Source: Burkholderiales bacterium | GTDB taxonomy: Bacteria; Pseudomonadota; Gammaproteobacteria; Burkholderiales; Casimicrobiaceae | Assembly (NCBI GenBank): GCA_031277215.1 | Contig: JAITMR010000042.1 | Coordinates: forward strand, 52,781 to 116,780 | Length of the DNA: 64,000 nucleotides | Reading direction: 5' to 3' | Part shown: positions 21,033 to 30,192 of the stretch, piece by piece | Layout of the letters: each line of letters starts with the position of its first letter | Numbering within the stretch: the stretch's first letter is position 1 | Notes under the pieces: model-generated | The model's database searches: none | What the model saw: only the letters and a program-made list of their open reading frames with translations | What the model was told of the DNA's origin: nothing | Translations under genes and position numbers: made by a program

Positions 21033-21932
21033 ATGGACCCAGAGCCCAAACGCAGTTCGCCTCCTACCCGCAAGCCAACTCTGAAGGAACGCATTTCAGC
21101 GTTTCTCTTCCATGAACCCGAAAACCGCCAGGAATTGCAAGAGGATTTGCAAGAGCTGTTGCGCGGCGCGTTTGATCGTAAACTGCTCGATGCCGACGCA
21201 TTGTCGATGATCGAGGGTGTTCTTGATGTTTCTGAGCGTTCCGTGCGCGACATCATGATTCCACGCGCACAAATGGATTGTCTCGATATTGCGGATGCCC
21301 CTCAATCATTCATCCCGTTTGTAATTGAAACGCGGCATTCGCGCTTTCCGGTCATCGGTGAGAGCAAAGACGACGTAATAGGTATTTTGCTTGCAAAAGA
21401 ATTGCTCAATTATTACGCCAATCCCGAAACATTCGATTTGCGCGATACGCTGCGCCCCGTGGTGTTTGTTCCGGAAAGCAAGCCGCTCAACGTATTGCTA
21501 CGCGAATTCCGCGCCAATCGCAATCATATCGCCATCGTTGTCGATGAATATGGCGGGGTATCGGGGCTGGTGACGATTGAAGACGTGCTCGAACAAATTG
21601 TCGGAGACATTGAAGACGAGTATGATTTTGATGATGCCGAAACCAACATCATTGCACAAGAAGACGGCAGCTACCGCGTTAAGGCGCATACCGAAATCGC
21701 CGACTTCAATGAACAGTTTGGAACGACATTTTCCGACGAAGAAGTCGATACCGTTGGCGGCCTTGTACTGCATGCGTTGGGGCGCTTTCCGAAACGCGGC
21801 GAGGCTATAACACTTGACGGTCTGCGTTTTCGAGTAACGCGCGTTGACAGCCGCAGGCTGCATACGTTGCAAGTGAGCAAAGTCGGCGTTGAAAAACAAA
21901 TGAACCGCAAAGAACGCATAGAAAAAGCATAG
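21033..21932 (+). CDS. corC: CorC/HlyC family CBS-domain transporter-associated protein
   Basis: VSERSVRDIMIPRAQMDCLD; CBS pair; HIAIVVDEYGGVSGLVTIEDVLEQIVGDIEDEYD. Confidence 0.93.
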   Translation: MDPEPKRSSPPTRKPTLKERISAFLFHEPENRQELQEDLQELLRGAFDRKLLDADALSMIEGVLDVSERSVRDIMIPRAQMDCLDIADAPQSFIPFVIETRHSRFPVIGESKDDVIGILLAKELLNYYANPETFDLRDTLRPVVFVPESKPLNVLLREFRANRNHIAIVVDEYGGVSGLVTIEDVLEQIVGDIEDEYDFDDAETNIIAQEDGSYRVKAHTEIADFNEQFGTTFSDEEVDTVGGLVLHALGRFPKRGEAITLDGLRFRVTRVDSRRLHTLQVSKVGVEKQMNRKERIEKA

Positions 21933-22086
21933 GCAGGGATGAGGCGCAGCACAATCCCAGCGTTTTGGTTTCATGCGAAGGTGCGAAACCACGAAGATGT
22001 AAAAACCCCCTTTCCAAAGGAGGGCGCCGCCGAAGAGCCTGCCCCCGAAATGTTTTTTATCGGGGGCGGACGGGGGTTTGAGGAGC

Positions 22087-22103
22087 GCGGACGTCCCGTC
22101 CGC
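22087..22103. repeat. short palindrome in corC-lnt intergenic repeat region
   Basis: GCGGACG TCC CGTCCGC followed by AAAAAA. Confidence 0.5.
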
Positions 22104-22269
22104 AAAAAACAGCCCCTTTCCCGCTTGCAGAGAGGCGGAAAGGCTGCTGAAAATTCTCTTTCACATCTGATGCCCGTTTTTGCAGTTCGCTTTGCTCACC
22201 AGCAACCTATGGTACTTTCCTTTCGTTCTTTGCGGTTAAAATAGGCAATCACAATTCAGACACTTTCCG

Positions 22270-23832
22270 GTGAGAGTTCTCTTGTCTCAACTGCTTCGTT
22301 ATCGCCACAACTTCTTTGCGTTGCTGCTTGGCGCGTTGATGGTTCCTGCTTTTCTTCCTGCCGAAGTATTGCCCGGCGGATTCGCTTGGTTGTTGCCGCT
22401 TTTACCAATCACTTCGCTGGCCGGACTGATTGCGTTGTGGCAACGTCTTGACGCTCCCCGCGCCGCGTTCTCATTGGGGCTTGCTTACGGCCTCGGATTG
22501 TTCGGCGGCGGCATTCACTGGATTTACATCGCGCTGACCTCGTTCGGCGGTATGACGACATGGGTCGCCGTGTTGCTCATGACGCTGCTGATCGCTTACA
22601 TGGCATTTTATCCGGCATTGGTTGGCTATTTCGCCGTGCGGTTTTTCACTGGCGGCGCACGATTGCTGGCGATTCCGGCGTTATGGGGATTGTCCGAATT
22701 GTTGCGTGCGCATCTTTTTTCGGGACTGCCGTGGTTGTCGATGGGCTATACCCAAGCGTTGCCCAGCCCGTTGGCGGGCTATATTCCGGTCGGCGGCGTG
22801 TATTTTACGAGCGTCGTCTGTGTGGCGTTGGGCGCGGCGCTTGTGCAAATGGTGTGGGCGTGGTGTGCGCGTTCGCAAAAAAAATACCTCGGCGCGATGG
22901 CAGTGTTGTTGCTAATGATGATCGGCCAAATCTTGAACAACGTCGAATGGAGCGAACCGACGGGCGAACCGCTGCCGGTATCGCTGATTCAAGGCAACAT
23001 TCCACAAGACATCAAATTCAATCCTGAAGTTGTCGAAAAAACCTATGCACACTACCGCCACCTTGCAGAAATGAGTCGGGGGCGCTTGGTGATTTTGCCG
23101 GAGAGTGCGTTTCCCGATTTTGTCGATCAGGTGCCTGAGGAAGAAATCATCGCGTTCACCCAGTTGGGGATCGAACGGCAGGCTGATTTTCTTGTCGGTA
23201 TGTTTACGCGCCGCGTCAATATCAGTGGCCGCGATGAATATTTCAACAGCGTTCTCAGTCTGGGGCAATCGCCGCTAAACCTGTATCGCAAACGCCACCT
23301 TGTCCCGTTCGGCGAAAAAATTCCTTTTGAAAATATCGTCGCGCCGTTGATGAACGCGCTAATCGCCATTCCGCTGGCAGGACAGAGCGAAGGGAACGCC
23401 GATCAGTTGCCGTTTTCAGTAGCAGGCGGAAAAGTGGCCATCACGATTTGCTTCGAAGACGTCTTCGGCGCCGAACAAATCCGGAGTGCGCGGCAGGCGA
23501 CACTGCTGGCAAACTTCACCAACGATGCCTGGTACAACCGCTCCATGGCGGCCTGGCAACACCACCGAATCGCTACAATGCGTGCGCTTGAAACGGCTCG
23601 CCCGATGCTACGCGCCACCAACACCGGCATCACTGCTGTGATTGATCACCGTGGCCGCACGGTTGAACGCTTGCCCTGGTTTACGACCGGGGTTCTTGAA
23701 GCGGACATCGCTGGACGAAAAGGCGATACGCCGTACCTGCGCTGGGGCGACTGGTTCGGGTTTGGCGTGATGGTTTTGCTGATGGGTGTGGCGGTGTGGC
23801 GAAGGTCTGCGAAGGTCTGTAGTATTGCTTGA
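22270..23832 (+). CDS. lnt: apolipoprotein N-acyltransferase
   Basis: Multi-TM N-terminus, VSLIQGNIPQDIKFNPE, VAITICFEDVFG, nitrilase fold; GTG start. Confidence 0.95.
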   Translation: MRVLLSQLLRYRHNFFALLLGALMVPAFLPAEVLPGGFAWLLPLLPITSLAGLIALWQRLDAPRAAFSLGLAYGLGLFGGGIHWIYIALTSFGGMTTWVAVLLMTLLIAYMAFYPALVGYFAVRFFTGGARLLAIPALWGLSELLRAHLFSGLPWLSMGYTQALPSPLAGYIPVGGVYFTSVVCVALGAALVQMVWAWCARSQKKYLGAMAVLLLMMIGQILNNVEWSEPTGEPLPVSLIQGNIPQDIKFNPEVVEKTYAHYRHLAEMSRGRLVILPESAFPDFVDQVPEEEIIAFTQLGIERQADFLVGMFTRRVNISGRDEYFNSVLSLGQSPLNLYRKRHLVPFGEKIPFENIVAPLMNALIAIPLAGQSEGNADQLPFSVAGGKVAITICFEDVFGAEQIRSARQATLLANFTNDAWYNRSMAAWQHHRIATMRALETARPMLRATNTGITAVIDHRGRTVERLPWFTTGVLEADIAGRKGDTPYLRWGDWFGFGVMVLLMGVAVWRRSAKVCSIA

Positions 23833-23941
23833 CAATACTAACCCGGATATTTCACCAAAAAGCAGTCGGCTCAGTATAAGCCTTGTGTAAAGTAAGTGTG
23901 TTAAATACGATTTTGCGAGGGCTGAGTTTTCTTTGCCGGAA

Positions 23942-24892
23942 TCATTGATCTGATTCAGGGGCGCCTTCTCGCCACGACTCCCAATGAGCGACGATATGAT
24001 TGACGACGCGCCCGCCGACTTTCTCCAGGTTGTCGATGCTGTCGGCCAGACCGTCGGTCGTGTGTTCCAGCGCCACGGCCAAATGTTGCACCGTCGTTTC
24101 GCCGGGAGGCGGCTGATCGAAGTTGGCGGCGACTCTAAGGCTCATCACCCGTTCCAGCCCGTGCAATTGCTGGATGACCTGGGCGATGGCAATGCCTTCC
24201 ATTTCGGAGATCACATAATCATCGGCGCCGTAGAGTTGGGCGATGGATTGCGCTTGCGCCGACAGTCCGGGGCCGTGAAAAAAGCAGTCGCTGGTAACGT
24301 GGGTTCCGGTGCTGACAGACGGTGCGCTACGCGCTTCCGCGTGGGGGTAACGCGAACAATAGGCTTCGACCGCGCCGGAGCGCTTGAGTGTCGTGTCGGC
24401 GGACAGTTTCATCGCTTGGGCGACGAGTACCGGATTGAGTTGAAGTGCAGAGGTTGTTTCAAAATTACGGCAAGGGAGAAACGGCATTTTTCCCGGCGCT
24501 CCTTCGTCCGGCGACCAACGATGCCCAAGATCGGCATCGACGAGCCAAGTTCCCCAGATCACCGAGCCGATGCTGGCTTTCGACGGCGGCGCACCGGCAG
24601 CGCCGGAAATCACGAAGTATGCTTCGGAAAAATCGAAACGGGGATCGAGCAGAATCGCCTGCATCGCTGCTGAGGAGCGCACTTTGCCGATGCCGAGCAC
24701 AGCGCCGCAAACGCCATCTTGGTTGCAATAAACCGGATGAGAAGCGCCGCGCACTGCAACAGGCGTGATGCCTTGCCAGTAACGCATTTGCCAATGGCGA
24801 AATTCGCTGGCACCCTGACCGTTTCCGTCGTCGAACTCAAACATCGTGGCGATAAATACTTTGATTTTGATCGGCGTTATCACCATCGACAT
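23942..24892 (-). CDS. purine nucleoside permease (NUP family)-like protein
   Basis: VFIATMFEFDDGNGQGASEFRHW, YFVISGAAGAPPSKASIGSVIWGTWLVDADLGH, ISEMEGIAIAQVIQQL. Confidence 0.7.
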   Translation of the reverse strand: MSMVITPIKIKVFIATMFEFDDGNGQGASEFRHWQMRYWQGITPVAVRGASHPVYCNQDGVCGAVLGIGKVRSSAAMQAILLDPRFDFSEAYFVISGAAGAPPSKASIGSVIWGTWLVDADLGHRWSPDEGAPGKMPFLPCRNFETTSALQLNPVLVAQAMKLSADTTLKRSGAVEAYCSRYPHAEARSAPSVSTGTHVTSDCFFHGPGLSAQAQSIAQLYGADDYVISEMEGIAIAQVIQQLHGLERVMSLRVAANFDQPPPGETTVQHLAVALEHTTDGLADSIDNLEKVGGRVVNHIVAHWESWREGAPESDQ

Positions 24893-25044
24893 TTGTGTTT
24901 CCTTTAGGTAAGCCTCCCTTAAGGGGAAGGGTGGGGATGGCTGAATGGCTTCGTTTCGCTCGCGGTGACGCCGTTTTTTTCTTTGCGCTTTATGCGTTCT
25001 TTGCGGTTAAAAAGCCGTTGAGACTTGCTGCGCTCACACGCAAT

Positions 25045-25902
25045 CTACGCCATCACTGCGCGCATTTTTTGCAAAGCGCGCGCTTCGATTTGGCGGATAC
25101 GTTCGGCGGAAACGCCGTATTCATCGGCCAGTTCTTGCAGCGTCATCGATGCTTCGTCTTCGTCCCGCAGCCAGCGAGCACGAACGATGGCGGCGCTGCG
25201 CTCGTCCAGTGACGCCAGTGCTTTTTGCAAGGTTTCACGGCGGTGACGTTCAGTTTGTTCAGCCTCGACGATGTGCGCCGGTTCGTCTTCCTTGTTCGTC
25301 AGGTAATACGCGGGCGAGGCATGATATTCTTCATCGCTTTCCGGCATCGGATCGAGCGATACTTCACCGCCCGCCAAGCGTGTTTCCATTTCAAACACTT
25401 CTTCCGGTTTGACGTTCAGCGTTCGCGCAATTTCATTCGTTTCTTTTTGCGTCAGCGCCGCAGCCCCTTTTTTCATACTGCGAAGATTGAAGAACAGTTT
25501 GCGTTGCGCTTTGGTGGTGACCATTTTCACGATTCGCCAATTGCGCAAAACATATTCGTGAATTTCGGCGCGAATCCAGTGTAGCGCAAACGACACCAGA
25601 CGCACGCCGCGTTCTGGGTCGAAACGGCGCACCGCTTTCATCAGCCCAATGTTGCCTTCCTGAATGAGATCGGCCTGTGGCAGCCCGTAGCCCAGGTATT
25701 GACGCGATACCGCCACCACCAGCCGCAGATGCGAAAGCACCATTTCGTGCGCCGCGTTGAGATCCTGTGCGTCGCGCCAGCGCTGCGCCAGCGATATTTC
25801 CTGCTCGGCGGTGAGCAGCGGAAAACGGTTAACCGCTTGGATGTAGTGATCCAGACTGCCCAATGATACCGGGGTCGGCAATACCAGCGATTGACTTGTC
25901 AT
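25045..25902 (-). CDS. rpoH: RNA polymerase sigma-32 factor
   Basis: MTSQSLVLPTPVSLGSLDHYIQAVNRFPLLTAEQE; LVAVSRQYLGYGLPQADLIQEGNIGLMKAVRRFDP; strong SD AAGGAGGAAGAA before ATG at 25902. Confidence 0.96.
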   Translation of the reverse strand: MTSQSLVLPTPVSLGSLDHYIQAVNRFPLLTAEQEISLAQRWRDAQDLNAAHEMVLSHLRLVVAVSRQYLGYGLPQADLIQEGNIGLMKAVRRFDPERGVRLVSFALHWIRAEIHEYVLRNWRIVKMVTTKAQRKLFFNLRSMKKGAAALTQKETNEIARTLNVKPEEVFEMETRLAGGEVSLDPMPESDEEYHASPAYYLTNKEDEPAHIVEAEQTERHRRETLQKALASLDERSAAIVRARWLRDEDEASMTLQELADEYGVSAERIRQIEARALQKMRAVMA

Positions 25903-25962
25903 TTCTTCCTCCTTTGCTACCCTCTGTTGGTTCTTTTCGTTTGAACCTTTCAACTTACTATT

Positions 25963-25989
25963 TTAGCACTCCCAAGGGGGGAGTGCTAA
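25963..25989 (-). promoter_or_regulatory. perfect CIRCE element (HrcA operator) upstream of rpoH
   Basis: TTAGCACTC-N9-GAGTGCTAA exact consensus; ends 60 bp upstream of the rpoH ATG; overlaps candidate -35 TTAGCA / -10 TAAAAT. Confidence 0.93.
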
Positions 25990-26023
25990 TCAGATGTCAG
26001 AGATCGGAGGCCAGAGATCAGAA
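25989..26023 (+). repeat. heptamer array (ATCAGRG)n, 5 units
   Basis: ATCAGAT GTCAGAG ATCGGAG GCCAGAG ATCAGAA. Confidence 0.8.
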
Positions 26024-26125
26024 AGGCGTCATGGTGAGTGGGAAGTATTCATCTCACGCGAAGGCGCAGAACGCAGCCCCCTTCCTGCGGTCTCCTTCCC
26101 GCTCAGAGATATGATTCCTGAGTGT

Positions 26126-26506
26126 TTACAGTCGGCGCGGCATCAACGCGGCCAGCACCAGAAACGCCCAACCGAGAATCATGACGCTGCCGCCGACCGG
26201 CGCCGCCATCGGGAACAGGCGCAGGTCGAGAAACGTCCGACGGGCGAGGTCGCCGCAAAAGAAAGCAATTCCCAGCACCAACAGAAAGCCGGCCAGAAGC
26301 AACAGCCGCCGCGGCGTGTTGGCAACCCGTATCAGCGCCGTGATACCGAGCAAGACCGGAGCATGCACCAGCAGGATATCGGCGCAGGTTTTCAGCATGT
26401 CCGGGTAATTGCCGTGCGCTGCCATTGCGGAAAAAGCGATACCGGTTGCGCCTGCGATACCGGAAAAAATCAAAAGAAAACGTTCTGCGATGCTCATGAC
26501 CCCCAC
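26126..26506 (-). CDS. DUF423 family membrane protein
   Basis: MSIAERFLLIFSGIAGATGIAFSAMAAHG...APVGGSVMILGWAFLVLAAL. Confidence 0.8.
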   Translation of the reverse strand: MGVMSIAERFLLIFSGIAGATGIAFSAMAAHGNYPDMLKTCADILLVHAPVLLGITALIRVANTPRRLLLLAGFLLVLGIAFFCGDLARRTFLDLRLFPMAAPVGGSVMILGWAFLVLAALMPRRL

Positions 26507-26595
26507 CTCCTAATTATTTTATTGTCATCAGCCGTTATTCTATGTGCGGTACGGCTTATGACATAATATAGTTCTTTCCCCCGCCGATTGCCGCT

Positions 26596-27498
26596 ATGCT
26601 CAGAATCCTTTTTATCGGTTGTAGCGATATCGCGTTACGCACGGCTTGTCTGTTACCGGCGCGTACCCGTTTGTACGGATTGATTCGCCGTCCTGAAGCA
26701 GCGCCCGCCTTGCGAGCGACGGGCATTACGCCGATTCATGGTGATCTTGATTATAAAACACTAATTACCCATTTGCGAACGGCGCCTTTTGCTGTTGTCC
26801 ATTTGGTTCCTCCCGGGATGGAGGGAGACGAAGACCGCCGTACCCGTCGCTTGCTGGCGGCGTTAAGCCGCGCGGCGGTATTGCCGCAGCGTTATGTGTA
26901 TGTGTCAACGACGGGGGTTTACGGCGATTGCCACGGCCAGCGTGTGAGCGAAACACATTCGCGCACGGCGCAGACGGCGCGCGGGAAGCGTCGCGTTGAT
27001 GCTGAAAATGTGTTGCGACGCTGGGCGGCCCGTCATCGGGTGCGGTTGTCGTTGCTGCGCGTCGCTGCTATTTACGACGCGGCGCGGCTGCCGCTTGACA
27101 GGATTCGTCGCGGTGCGCCGGTGCTTTTCCCCGAACACGATATTTACGTTAACCGTATTCACACCGACGATCTGGCGCGGATTATTTGGGCGGCTTTGTT
27201 CCGTGGCCGTCCCAACCGTGCGTACAACGTTGCCGATAACGCCGAACTCAAAATGGGCGCGTATTTTGAAATGCTGGCGGAGGCTTTTGTTTTGCCGCTG
27301 CCGCCGCGGATTTCGTGGGAGGAAGCCGAGCGGACGATGGCGCCGATATTGCTGTCGCTCATGTCCGAGTCGCGTCGGCTCGATACCCGGCGGCTGCACG
27401 AAGAACTCAGAGTGACGTTGCGTTATCCCGATCCCCAGACTTTTCTCGCCGAATGGCGCGAAAGACCCACCTCAAGCCAATTGCCGTTGCCACTGTGA
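26596..27498 (+). CDS. NAD-dependent epimerase/dehydratase (SDR) family protein
   Basis: MLRILFIGCSDIALRTACLLPARTRLYGLIRRP; YVYVSTTGVYGDCHG; VNRIHTDDLARII. Confidence 0.82.
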   Translation: MLRILFIGCSDIALRTACLLPARTRLYGLIRRPEAAPALRATGITPIHGDLDYKTLITHLRTAPFAVVHLVPPGMEGDEDRRTRRLLAALSRAAVLPQRYVYVSTTGVYGDCHGQRVSETHSRTAQTARGKRRVDAENVLRRWAARHRVRLSLLRVAAIYDAARLPLDRIRRGAPVLFPEHDIYVNRIHTDDLARIIWAALFRGRPNRAYNVADNAELKMGAYFEMLAEAFVLPLPPRISWEEAERTMAPILLSLMSESRRLDTRRLHEELRVTLRYPDPQTFLAEWRERPTSSQLPLPL

Positions 27499-27649
27499 AC
27501 GGCAGGGATCAGGCATTGGGAATACATATTAACCACGAAAGATACGAAAAGCAAAAGAACGGAGTCATTGCGAGCGCAGCGAAGCAATCCAGAAAACCTG
27601 CTCCCGTCCCAGCTTCCCCCGTAAAGGGAAGATTGCTCACGTATATTCT

Positions 27650-27684
27650 TTTTGATCCCTAATCCCTGGCCTCTGATTCTTGAT
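27650..27684 (-). repeat. heptamer array (ATCAGRG)n overlapping rimO 3' end
   Basis: Minus strand: ATCAAGA ATCAGAG GCCAGGG ATTAGGG ATCAAAA. Confidence 0.75.
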
Positions 27685-29077
27685 TCCCGACATGGCCGAT
27701 CAAGTCATGCTCCGTTGCCGCTTCAATGTGGACTTTAACGAACATTCCCGGAAGCAAGCGACGGCCATCTGCAATTTGCACAAGGCCGTCGATTTCCGGA
27801 GCGTCGGCGGCGGATCGCGCCAGAGCGATGACTGTTTTTTTGCGACCTTGTTTGATTTGTTTGGCTTCAGCCAGGTGATCGACGAGCACGGTTATGGTCT
27901 GACCTATTTTGTTTTGCAGACGTCGGGCGCTGATCGCGGCTTGCGTTTCCATAAAACGCGCCAAGCGTTCCTGTTTGATTTCTTCGGGAAGGGCATCGGG
28001 CAAAGCGTTGGCAGCGGCGCCGTTCACCGGCGAATACGGGAAAGCGCCGACGCGATCAAGCTGCGCCTCTTCAAGAAATTGCAACAACGTTAAAAAATCA
28101 TCCTCGGTTTCTCCCGGGAAGCCGACGATGAAAGTGCTGCGCAGGGTCAATTGCGGAAGTGCATGGCGCCAAGCGCGAATGCGGTCGATAACCTTCTCCG
28201 GCGCTGCCGGGCGCTGCATCGCTTTCAGGATGCGCGGGCTGGCGTGTTGCAGCGGCATGTCGAGATAGGGAAGAAGCCCGCCTTCGCTTTCCGCTGCGCC
28301 GCGCATCAACGCTACCAAATCATCAACGTGCGGATAAGGATAAACATAATGCAGCCGCACCCACGCCTGATGGGCGCGACCCAACGCATCGAGTTCTTGC
28401 GTCAGAGTAGTGATATGTGTTTTCAATGGCCGACCATGATGGAAGCCGGTACGGTAACGGATATCGGCGCCGTAAGCGCCGGTATCTTGCGAGACGACGA
28501 GCAACTCGCGCACACCGGCGTTCAATAACTTTTCTGCCTCATTGACGACATTACCCATTGGGTAAGAAACGAGAGAACCGCGCAGACTGGGAATGATGCA
28601 GAACGTGCAGCGGTGGTTGCAGCCTTCGGAAATTTTCAGATAAGCGTAATGGCGCGGCGTCAACTTGACGCCTTGTGGCGGGATAAGTTCGACGAACGGC
28701 TCATGCGGGCGTGGCAGATGGGCGTGGATCGCTTGCAGCACTTCGTCAGTAGCGTGTGGGCCGGTGACGGCAAGAACGCGCGGATGAATTTCGCGCACAA
28801 AGGAACCGTCGTTGCGTGCGCCCAGACAACCGGTGACAATGACTTTACCGTTTTCGGCAAGGGCTTCGCCGATGGCTGCCAAAGATTCAGCGACTGCCGC
28901 GTCAATGAAGCCGCAGGTATTGACGACGACCAGATCGGCGCCTTGATAACTCTCGGCGATGTCGTAACCCTCTGCTTTCAGGCGACTCAAAATGTGCTCG
29001 GAATCGACCAGCGCCTTGGGGCAGCCGAGCGAAACAAAGCCGATGCGTGGAGAGGAAGATGTATGGGTAAGCGTCAT
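27659..29077 (-). CDS. rimO: ribosomal protein S12 methylthiotransferase
   Basis: [51 protein letters not shown] radical SAM motif; start MTLTHTSSS at 29077. Confidence 0.95.
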   Translation of the reverse strand: MTLTHTSSSPRIGFVSLGCPKALVDSEHILSRLKAEGYDIAESYQGADLVVVNTCGFIDAAVAESLAAIGEALAENGKVIVTGCLGARNDGSFVREIHPRVLAVTGPHATDEVLQAIHAHLPRPHEPFVELIPPQGVKLTPRHYAYLKISEGCNHRCTFCIIPSLRGSLVSYPMGNVVNEAEKLLNAGVRELLVVSQDTGAYGADIRYRTGFHHGRPLKTHITTLTQELDALGRAHQAWVRLHYVYPYPHVDDLVALMRGAAESEGGLLPYLDMPLQHASPRILKAMQRPAAPEKVIDRIRAWRHALPQLTLRSTFIVGFPGETEDDFLTLLQFLEEAQLDRVGAFPYSPVNGAAANALPDALPEEIKQERLARFMETQAAISARRLQNKIGQTITVLVDHLAEAKQIKQGRKKTVIALARSAADAPEIDGLVQIADGRRLLPGMFVKVHIEAATEHDLIGHVGNQESEARD

Positions 29078-29722
29078 GATGACTTTTTCTCGAAAGAAAA
29101 ACGCGCCCATTATAGCGAACACATCTCCGTGCGAAAGGTTTTCCAGGCGTTGTTTGCCCATTAGGGAGCCTTTGAATAATTCGACGATTCAACCCCACCT
29201 CCTCTCTAACCCTCTCCCCCGACCAAAATTTCTTCGGGGACAGGCTCTTGAAGGGGAGGGAAGCAAGGGGCGAGTTGTGGTTGCCCGTTTTTCTTTTGCG
29301 ATGAAAATGGATGCAAACGAAGTATTCAGAGGTTTCTTAACCCACCGTTCCCGCGAGGTCGCGTTTCATGAAATAAAGTGAAACGCTGCTCATTTCGTTT
29401 TGTTGTTTGCCAACAAAATTAATTTATACCAAATGTTAAATTGCTCGCCTCTCTACAGAGACAACCTCTAAAAAAACACTTTCTCATGCTTTTTTTGAGA
29501 GATAAATTTGAGAATGACGCACTCTGTTGCTGTTTTACAAATCGAAATGAAAACTAATGTTACATGGGATTGACAGTGCAAGTCATTAAAAGCATGATTT
29601 TCTAAAAAAAGCGGATAGAAAGTATTTGTTGAAATAAAAGTCGTTAGTCAAGCGGTGAGATTGCGCGTCAAATTGATTGGTGCGAGCTATATAAAACAAG
29701 TTTTCCGGATAGGGAGTGTCAA

Positions 29723-30157
29723 ATGAAGCATCGGCGAGAGTCAGGCTTTACGTTGGTTGAGGTGATGGTTACGGTAGCCATCATCGGAATCCTCGCGACA
29801 ATCGCTTATCCCAGCTACAGGGACTACCTTATTCGCGGGCGGATACCTGAGGGGCTGACGCTTTTGTCGAACGAGCGGATCGTGATGGAAAAATTTCTCG
29901 CGGACAACCGGTCATATCAAGTCGGAGGAGTGCATGCCTGTGCGCGTTATCCGGTGAGGACAAAATATTTCGACGTGGCGTGTGACGGCACAGAAACGGC
30001 GCAAACGTATACCCTGCAAGCGACAGGTACCGGCAGTATGGTGAATTTTGATTACACGATAGATCAAACAGGAGACAAAGCGACGGTGAGCCTTGGGGTG
30101 GGATGGACGACGTTTCCTGCCTCATGTTGGGTACTCAAAAGAGACGGGTCTTGCTAG
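29723..30157 (+). CDS. type IV pilin / PilE-like minor pilin
   Basis: ESGFTLVEVMVTVAIIGILATIAYPSYRDYLIRGRIPEG prepilin motif; C-terminal Cys pair. Confidence 0.88.
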   Translation: MKHRRESGFTLVEVMVTVAIIGILATIAYPSYRDYLIRGRIPEGLTLLSNERIVMEKFLADNRSYQVGGVHACARYPVRTKYFDVACDGTETAQTYTLQATGTGSMVNFDYTIDQTGDKATVSLGVGWTTFPASCWVLKRDGSC

Positions 30158-30192
30158 AGCTTGTTGGATGATCTGACTAAAGAAGTGAAGAC

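Noticed and set aside
20342-21256. 304-aa minus-strand ORF across ybeY and corC
   Set aside because: Spans the junction of two solid plus-strand genes; low-complexity translation.
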